The notes beneath the pieces are model-generated. The model made no database searches. It was not told the DNA's origin and saw nothing but the letters and a program-made list of their open reading frames with translations. A program made the translations under genes and the position numbers. This document shows positions 6,458 to 10,620 of a DNA stretch of 10,620 nt, one piece after another. This DNA comes from JBEINZ01 sp040377825 (GTDB lineage: Bacteria > Pseudomonadota > Alphaproteobacteria > Rhizobiales > Ancalomicrobiaceae): positions 1 to 10,620 of the forward strand of contig JBEINZ010000097.1 in assembly GCA_040377825.1 (NCBI GenBank). The letters run 5' to 3'. Each line of letters begins with the position of its first letter. Within the stretch, counting starts at the first letter, position 1.

Positions 6458-7894
6458 TTAGCAGCAGCATCCGCGAAGCGGCTTGTAGCGGCGCGCGGTG
6501 ACGATGTCGGAAATCTTGGCACCGATCGGGCGGACGTTCTCCGCGAGCGCGTCGACATCGACCGTCACGTTTCGGAAATCCTCCACGACCGGCCGGCCGC
6601 GCACGAGCACATGGCGCACATTCGAACGGCCGGCAAAGCGGACGAGATCGGTCGGAACCGCTTGCAGTGGCAGCATGTGCGGCCCCTGCCCGTCCAAGAT
6701 CACCAGATCCGCCGCCTTGCCGACCTCGATCGAGCCAATTTCGTCGGAGAGCTGCATAAGCCGTGCCGCATCAATCGTCGCCATCGCGAAAATGTCGTCC
6801 TCGGTCAGGCAATCCGGCTCATAAGCCGCGATGCCGTGCGTGCCGACCTGCAGCGCCCAAGCGGTATGCATCACTGTGAACATGTCGTTGATCGCATTGT
6901 CGCAGCCGAGCCCGACATTGACGCCCGCGGCCCGCATCCGCCCGACCGAGGGCATGCCGGCGAGAATATTGACCGTCTCCACCGCCGAATGGGCAACCGA
7001 CGCGCCGGCGCGGCCGAGCGCCTGGATTTCATGCTGGGTCGCGAGGATCGCGTGGACACACACGAGATGCGCGTCGACGAGGCCGAGGTCCATCAGCCGC
7101 TCAATCGGCCGGCGCCCGAAGGTCGCAAGGCAAAACTCGACCTCTTCGCGGTCGCGCGCCGCGTGGACTTGCAGCGAAACGCCATGCGCGCGGGCGAGAT
7201 CGGCCGCAAGCCGGCAATAATGATCGGAAAACCCGAGCAGGTTTTGCGGGGAGACGCCGGCATTGAAGAGCCGCGAAGGATCCCGTTCCGCGCGCGCCAA
7301 CAGCGCCGCCGTGCGCTCCAGATCGCGCTCGGCCTCCCCTTCGCGACGCCGCGCGGTCGAGCGATCCGAGATCTGCGTGTAGAGCGCGGCGTGGTGGAAG
7401 CTTTGGTCGGATGAACCGCGCATGAAGACAACGCGCAGGCCCGCCGACAGCGCGCCTTCAATGATCGCGTCCTCGTGTTCGGGCGTGGTGTCGCCGGCAA
7501 AGTCGCACAGGGTGGTGACGCCGGACAGCGCCAGCTGCGTGGCGGTCAGCCGCGCACCGAGATAGCATTCCTCGGGCGTCAGATCCATGTCGGCGGGAAT
7601 GTAGAGCCGGTAGATCATCGGCAGCTCGCCGGCGATCAGGCCGCGCACGAGCGATTGGGTCGAATGGGTGTGGCAGTCGGTGAAGCCGGGCACGATGATC
7701 TGATCGGCCCGGTCGAGCCGACGCTTGGCACGAAATGCGGCATCGATCGCCGCGCGCGCGCCGACCGCCGCGATCCGCCCGTCGACGACCGCGACAGCGC
7801 CGTCCGGGATGATCCCGCAGGCGGCATCCATGGTCACGATGCGCCCAGTCGCGACCAGATCGGCCGGGCGCGGGGTGGCCTCAGTGTCCGGCAT
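6458..7894 (-). CDS. Amidohydrolase with atypical active site, ATZ/TRZ-like family
   Basis: This is a 478-aa amidohydrolase-superfamily protein. Ligand residues are H75 and H77 (FTDCHTHSTQS), H244 (SLQVHAARDRE), H281 (VCVHAIL) and D332 (GLGCDNAINDMF). The glutamate normally found three residues after the third histidine (HxxE, used for proton transfer) is arginine R247 here; the nearest acidic residues are D248, E250 and E251. The rest of the fold is typical, with an N-terminal sandwich strand (IVTMDAACGIIPDGAVAVVDG) and a C-terminal one (IEVGKAADLVILDG). The protein ends in an odd cysteine tail, RGCCC. The start at 7894 overlaps the end of the upstream cytosine-deaminase-like gene by 14 nt, and its own ribosome site is weak, suggesting coupled translation. 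The reaction is unknown; hydrolytic deamination or dechlorination of a ring compound are the family precedents. Confidence 0.85.
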   Translation of the reverse strand: MPDTEATPRPADLVATGRIVTMDAACGIIPDGAVAVVDGRIAAVGARAAIDAAFRAKRRLDRADQIIVPGFTDCHTHSTQSLVRGLIAGELPMIYRLYIPADMDLTPEECYLGARLTATQLALSGVTTLCDFAGDTTPEHEDAIIEGALSAGLRVVFMRGSSDQSFHHAALYTQISDRSTARRREGEAERDLERTAALLARAERDPSRLFNAGVSPQNLLGFSDHYCRLAADLARAHGVSLQVHAARDREEVEFCLATFGRRPIERLMDLGLVDAHLVCVHAILATQHEIQALGRAGASVAHSAVETVNILAGMPSVGRMRAAGVNVGLGCDNAINDMFTVMHTAWALQVGTHGIAAYEPDCLTEDDIFAMATIDAARLMQLSDEIGSIEVGKAADLVILDGQGPHMLPLQAVPTDLVRFAGRSNVRHVLVRGRPVVEDFRNVTVDVDALAENVRPIGAKISDIVTARRYKPLRGCCC

Positions 7895-9179
7895 GGGCCG
7901 TGACGCGATCGACCATGAGGCTTGCCGGCCGGTCGGGGAGGTTCAACATCGTCGTAACCGGCGGCGTTTCGGCGATGACCTTGCCGCGCCGGATGACCGC
8001 AAGACGTGCTGGCCGCAGGCGTACCGCTTCAATCGTGTCGGACGCCTGCAGCACGACCATGTCCGCGTGATTGCCAACGGCGATGCCGTATTTCTCAAGC
8101 CCCAGCACCTTGGCCGGCGTCTCCGTCACCATGCGGAAGCATTCCGCCATGCCGGAGCGGCTGCTCATATGCGATGCGTGCACGGTCATATTGGCGACAT
8201 CGAGCATGTCGCCGCGCCCGAGCGGATACCACGGGTCGAGCACGCTATCGTGCCCGGTGGCGACCGTGCAGCCGGCGGCTGCGAGTTCGGGGATGCGGGT
8301 CAGGCCACGGCGCTTCGGATAGCTGTCGAAACGGCCTTGCAGGTGCATGTTGGCGAGCGGATTGGCGACAACGCAAAGCCCCGCATCGGCCATCTTCACG
8401 ATTAGCCGATTGGCATAGAAGTTATCCATCGAGTGCATCGAGGTCAGATGCGAGCCGGCGGCCCGTCCGGCAAGGCCGAGGCGCTTCGTTTCAAAGGCCA
8501 TCTGCTCGACATGGCGGGAGATCGGATCGTCGTTCTCGTCGCAATGAAGATCCGCCATCAATCCGCGTTCGGCGGCGAGTTCCAGCAGCACCGTCACCGA
8601 TTCCAGCCCGAGCGCCGTGGTCGGCTCCAGATGCGGGATGCCGCCGACGACCTCGACGCCCATGTCGAGAGCACGCTTCAAATTGTTCGGGGTTTCCGGC
8701 GCCGCGAAATAGCCCATTTGCGGGAAGGCGACGAGTTGCAGGTCGAGATAGGGCGCGACGGTCTTCTTAACGTCAAGCAGCACTTCGACGGCCGTCAGTT
8801 TCGAGTCGGTCACGTCGACATGGCTGCGGATCGCCAACAAGCCTTGCGAAACGGCGAGATCGCAGAAGGCCAGCGCGCGACGGCGGAAATCCTCAGCCGG
8901 AATCTTGTAGCGAATGTCGTTCCAGATCGCGATGCCCTCGGCGAGCGTGCCGCTTTCGTTGAACCGTCCATCGAACCCAAGCGCCAACGTGGCGTCGATG
9001 TGGAAATGCGCATCCACGAAAGGTGCCGACACGAGCCGGCCGTGCGCGTCGATCTCGCTGGCCGCCGTCCCGTCGATCGCGGGGGCAATATCGACGATGG
9101 TGCCATCCTTCACGGCGATATCAATGTTGGTCCGTCCATCTGCGAGGTTCGCGCCGCGTAGGATTAAATCGAAGGTCAT
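7881..9179 (-). CDS. Cytosine deaminase-like amidohydrolase (CodA family)
   Basis: This 432-aa enzyme has nearly the length of E. coli cytosine deaminase (about 427 aa) and shares its signatures. These are VDAHFHID with H58 and H60, FPQMG with substrate-contact Q154, the HxDE motif LHCDEND with H212 and E215, GSHLTSMHSM with H244, NPLANMHLQGRFDSYPKRRG, and GHDSVLDPWYPLG with metal ligand D311. The position after that aspartate is Ser (S312), whereas E. coli CodA has Asp (D314), a residue that influences substrate choice, so cytosine itself may not be the substrate; isoguanine or another oxo/amino-pyrimidine or triazine is possible. The ATG at 9179 is chosen because CGGAG lies six bases upstream; the 21 extra in-frame codons upstream have no start signal and no similarity. 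It may lead the operon or follow the small ORF 17 nt upstream. No signal peptide is seen, so it should be cytosolic. Confidence 0.88.
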   Translation of the reverse strand: MTFDLILRGANLADGRTNIDIAVKDGTIVDIAPAIDGTAASEIDAHGRLVSAPFVDAHFHIDATLALGFDGRFNESGTLAEGIAIWNDIRYKIPAEDFRRRALAFCDLAVSQGLLAIRSHVDVTDSKLTAVEVLLDVKKTVAPYLDLQLVAFPQMGYFAAPETPNNLKRALDMGVEVVGGIPHLEPTTALGLESVTVLLELAAERGLMADLHCDENDDPISRHVEQMAFETKRLGLAGRAAGSHLTSMHSMDNFYANRLIVKMADAGLCVVANPLANMHLQGRFDSYPKRRGLTRIPELAAAGCTVATGHDSVLDPWYPLGRGDMLDVANMTVHASHMSSRSGMAECFRMVTETPAKVLGLEKYGIAVGNHADMVVLQASDTIEAVRLRPARLAVIRRGKVIAETPPVTTMLNLPDRPASLMVDRVTAHAGH

Positions 9180-9196
9180 GGCTGTCTCCGGAAGGC

Positions 9197-9400
9197 TCAA
9201 GTCAAGGAAGCGGGAAGTGGCGGCCGATCCGAACCGGTCCACGCGGAGACATCATCGACAAAATGCCAGTCGCGGCCACCGCACACGAAACGGGCATTTG
9301 GCCCAGACTGTGCCCGCGCAGTCGGCATCGGGGCCTTGGTGCGGACCGGCACCGGCGCGGCTGTCTGCACAAGGCGCTGCGACCGTTCATGATTTTTCAT
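9197..9400 (-). CDS. Possible small protein (67 aa) at the head of the amidohydrolase operon
   Basis: An ATG at 9398-9400 on the minus strand follows a good GA-rich site (GAGAGGGG, six bases before the ATG). It opens a 67-codon frame beginning MKNHERSQRLVQTAAPVPVR and ending 17 nt before the cytosine-deaminase-like start. The product is basic and proline-rich at the N terminus and has a more ordered-looking C-terminal part (FVCGGRDWHFVDDVSAWTG). I do not recognise it. The spacing and ribosome site favour a real gene; against it, both strands are open here, as is common in GC-rich DNA, and the composition is unremarkable. Confidence 0.4.
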   Translation of the reverse strand: MKNHERSQRLVQTAAPVPVRTKAPMPTARAQSGPNARFVCGGRDWHFVDDVSAWTGSDRPPLPASLT

Positions 9401-9640
9401 TGCGAGCCCCTCTCCCCGGCCTCTTCCACCAGCATGGCGCTTGTAGTCGTCAGCAAAGGCCATGCCACACTGGCGCGCGGTAGCGGCTAACTTGCAAATG
9501 GAAACGGAGCGTCGAGGATTGAGAGGGCCAAGGGTCTGGTGATGCGTAAACCTCGGACCAACCCCGCCTTCGCCTCGGTCGATCACAACTTGCCCGACAG
9601 CCCCAAATACGGACTGTCTTAACTTTGCTTATTGGGAGGC
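9401..9640. other. Non-coding boundary between the amidohydrolase operon and the AT-rich region
   Basis: This stretch should hold the promoter of the minus-strand amidohydrolase operon and perhaps one for the plus-strand ORFs. I looked for -35/-10 pairs on the minus strand and found none that convinces. A minus-strand frame runs through part of it (to 9586) as an upstream extension of the 67-aa ORF, without a supported start. No repeat or RNA structure stands out. Confidence 0.3.
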
Positions 9641-9797
9641 ATGGAGAAAAAAATCAACGATTACGACACGATGCCAACAGCAGCTCGCTATAGATCCTCA
9701 GGACACAACTCAACAAACCGAGCAGGTGACCAATATTATTGATATCAAAAAGAATGCGGTGTTTTATCGATTTCGAGATGCTAACAACGATTTATGA
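9641..9797 (+). pseudogene. Short ORF with a frame break at an A7 run
   Basis: ATG 9641 follows GGGAGG, with an unusually short spacing of one base. As written the frame gives 33 aa and stops at 9742 (MEKKINDYDTMPTAARYRSS…). Codons two to five contain seven consecutive A (9647-9653). Dropping one A joins the start to a different frame that stays open to a TGA at 9795-9797 and yields 51 aa, including QQQLAIDPQDTTQQTEQVTN and KKNAVFYRFRDANNDL, which reads much more like protein than the 33-aa version. This is either a small gene killed by a homopolymer indel, a gene read by transcript slippage or +1 frameshifting, or a sequencing error. No family was recognised. It lies on the plus strand, opposite to the operons. 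Confidence 0.35.
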
Positions 9798-9818
9798 AAA
9801 CAAAATGAGGTTTTTATA

Positions 9819-10070
9819 TTGATTAATTCTACCGATATCACGATTTCATCAACACGCTTTTTAGCAGTAATGATGTCGTTTATAAATTATAAATCTGCGA
9901 CTTCTATCGATAAAGTGCGCCACATTATTTTCATGATTGAGTTCTATTCTTCAATATGCAATACGATGATCATCAATTATTGGAGGCATACATGGCTAAG
10001 AATCAACGTGGTTCCATGTTTTCGACGCCCATTGTTAATCCCAATGCCAAGCCTACTAATCCTGCAGTAG
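9819..10070 (+). CDS. Possible small AT-rich ORF of unknown function (TTG start)
   Basis: TTG at 9819 is preceded by GAGG eight bases upstream and opens 83 codons (MINSTDITISSTRFLAVMMS…). It stays open for nearly 60 codons in DNA of about 32% GC, where stops are frequent, and this is its only real support. Its last 26 codons run out of frame through the start of the 101-aa ORF at 9992, where the other frame has the better ribosome site. The protein resembles nothing I know. It may be real, a remnant, or noise. Confidence 0.22.
   Translation: MINSTDITISSTRFLAVMMSFINYKSATSIDKVRHIIFMIEFYSSICNTMIINYWRHTWLRINVVPCFRRPLLIPMPSLLILQ
9879..9893. repeat. Perfect AT dyad upstream of the 101-aa orphan gene
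   Basis: TTTATAA-A-TTATAAA is a perfect 7-bp inverted repeat about one central base, roughly 100 nt upstream of the start codon at 9992. It could be a protein-binding site or overlap a promoter (it contains TATAAAT-type -10 matches on both strands). It has no G or C, so a hairpin role is unlikely. Confidence 0.3.
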
Positions 10071-10297
10071 GCGGCAGCAATTCTCAGTCTGTGAACGTAA
10101 CCCAATCGGCCCCATCAATCATAACGCAGAGCGGCGCTGTTCAACAGACCTTTCCTAAAGGTAAGCCAACGCGCGGAATCATCGATCGGTTCACTATAAC
10201 TTCGACGCTTGTAACGAATTCACAAAACAACATCAATCTTTCGTTGCAACCCAACAACATTGTTGGTGGCAAAAGTTCACTGATTGCCAGTAGTTAA
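9992..10297 (+). CDS. Orphan 101-aa Ser/Thr/Asn/Gln-rich protein
   Basis: ATG 9992 is preceded by a textbook TTGGAGG site five bases away, which decides the start over an in-frame ATG at 9956 that has none. The 101-aa product begins MAKNQRGSMFSTPIVNPNAK and is rich in S, T, N, Q and V, with very few acidic residues. It has no signal peptide, membrane segment or cysteine. A central stretch (VGGSNSQSVNVTQSAPSIIT) looks disordered or beta-forming; FPKGKPTRGIIDRF sits in the middle, and the tail is NIVGGKSSLIASS. It stands alone on the plus strand in AT-rich DNA and is followed 20 nt later by a terminator-like hairpin, so it is probably a monocistronic gene. I do not recognise a family. A peptide precursor, a surface or adhesive protein, or a phage-derived protein are guesses. 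Base composition unlike its neighbours suggests horizontal origin. Confidence 0.6.
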   Translation: MAKNQRGSMFSTPIVNPNAKPTNPAVGGSNSQSVNVTQSAPSIITQSGAVQQTFPKGKPTRGIIDRFTITSTLVTNSQNNINLSLQPNNIVGGKSSLIASS

Positions 10298-10316
10298 TCC
10301 AACGATAACTGGAAGA

Positions 10317-10340
10317 AATACTTTCCATACGGAAAGTGTT
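10317..10340 (+). terminator. Terminator-like hairpin after the orphan gene
   Basis: AATACTTTCC-ATAC-GGAAAGTGTT folds into a 10-bp stem with one G-T wobble and a 4-nt loop, starting 20 nt after the stop codon at 10297. The following bases (AGATTTTGC, then ATTTTTAG 22 nt further on) include T runs, but not an immediate unbroken one. It is a plausible but imperfect intrinsic terminator. Confidence 0.5.
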
Positions 10341-10620
10341 AGATTTTGCATTCAGGATTTTTAGTTGAAACTTCGCGCCCGGCCAATGAAACTTGCCGGG
10401 TGCGTATTTATGTTCTGTCCGTCGGGGTCGCCTTGCCGCCGCGAGATCCAGCGGTTCTGCCTTTGCCGGCCGACGTCATCGACGCAATCGGCCTTATTGC
10501 CGTTCGCCGAAAGGGCCGCTTCTCGAATATCGAACAGCTGGGAGCAAACTGCCACGGCGGGGTCGGGTTGGAATGGCTGGTCGGGCAATGGTCGGCCGCG
10601 AAAGTTCATGCGCAGATTAC
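10341..10620. other. Unassigned GC-rich end of the window
   Basis: From about 10370 the composition returns to GC-rich. A plus-strand frame is open from 10343 to the window edge (ALPPRDPAVLPLPADVIDA…), and a minus-strand frame of 82 codons is open at 10361-10609 (MNFRGRPLPDQPFQPDPAVA…). Neither has a convincing start with a ribosome site, and neither is recognised. Open frames on both strands are expected in such DNA. It may be the edge of a gene continuing beyond the window or a gene remnant. Confidence 0.25.

Noticed and set aside
6435..6470. Earlier ATG at 6470 for the amidohydrolase at 4908-6437
   Set aside because: It would overlap the previous gene and lacks a ribosome site, while the ATG at 6437 has GGAGAAG at proper spacing.
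6611..7414. Plus-strand 267-codon ORF antisense to the second amidohydrolase
   Set aside because: It is Arg- and His-rich antisense translation of GC-rich coding DNA; the minus-strand enzyme carries conserved metal ligands.
8433..9161. Plus-strand 242-codon ORF antisense to the cytosine-deaminase-like gene
   Set aside because: It is a shadow of a well-recognised gene with strong family motifs.
9180..9242. Earlier start at 9242 for the cytosine-deaminase-like gene
   Set aside because: The extra 21 residues do not resemble the family N terminus, and the ATG at 9179 has a good ribosome site and aligns with the usual start.
9498..9622. Plus-strand open frame ending in the segment FASVDHNLPDSPKYGLS
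   Set aside because: No supported start codon and no recognised family; GC-rich DNA keeps several frames open here.
3724..9743. Shared 11-mer AATATTATTGA in both AT-rich regions (about 3724 and 9732)
   Set aside because: Such a short all-but-one A/T word is expected by chance in AT-rich DNA, and the similarity does not extend on either side.

Overview
The window is chromosomal DNA from a GC-rich proteobacterium. An alphaproteobacterium of the Rhizobiales type is my inference from gene content and codon style; there is no rRNA or taxonomic marker to confirm it. Two minus-strand operons dominate, each bordered by AT-rich, gene-poor DNA that looks like accessory or decaying sequence. Hand counts on 60-base lines show the contrast: 80% GC at 7741-7800, against 18% at 3721-3780 and 32% at 9841-9900.

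Region 1 (1-3650) is a signalling operon read right to left. It starts from a good sigma70-like promoter at 3559-3587. The order is a STAS-domain anti-sigma-factor antagonist, an RsbW-like anti-sigma/serine kinase ATPase, a soluble PAS-PAS histidine kinase, a response regulator with a receiver plus a DUF3369 domain, and the first 17 codons of another gene that leaves the window. The set combines a partner-switching pair with a two-component pair, probably as one regulatory circuit. No sigma factor or SpoIIE-type phosphatase is visible.

Region 2 (about 3650-4473) holds AT-rich DNA and the wreck of an RTX-like (glycine/aspartate calcium-repeat) gene, broken by a stop and at least two frame changes.

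Region 3 (4474-9400) is a catabolic-looking operon, also minus strand. The order is a possible 67-aa small protein, a cytosine-deaminase-like enzyme, two different ATZ/TRZ-type amidohydrolases and a VOC (glyoxalase-fold) protein. Junctions are tight (17-nt gap, 14-nt overlap, 20-nt gap, ATGA overlap), so the products probably act on one N-heterocycle or its breakdown products. The substrate cannot be read from sequence alone.

Region 4 (9400-10620) has no recognisable gene family. It contains a short ORF with a frame break at a run of seven A, a possible TTG-start ORF, a 101-aa Ser/Thr/Asn/Gln-rich orphan with an excellent ribosome binding site, a terminator-like hairpin, and an unassigned GC-rich end.

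I see no CRISPR array, tRNA, rRNA, complete insertion sequence or attachment site. The most unusual items are the mixed partner-switch/two-component operon, the three-amidohydrolase cluster with non-standard catalytic residues, and the AT-rich orphan region.
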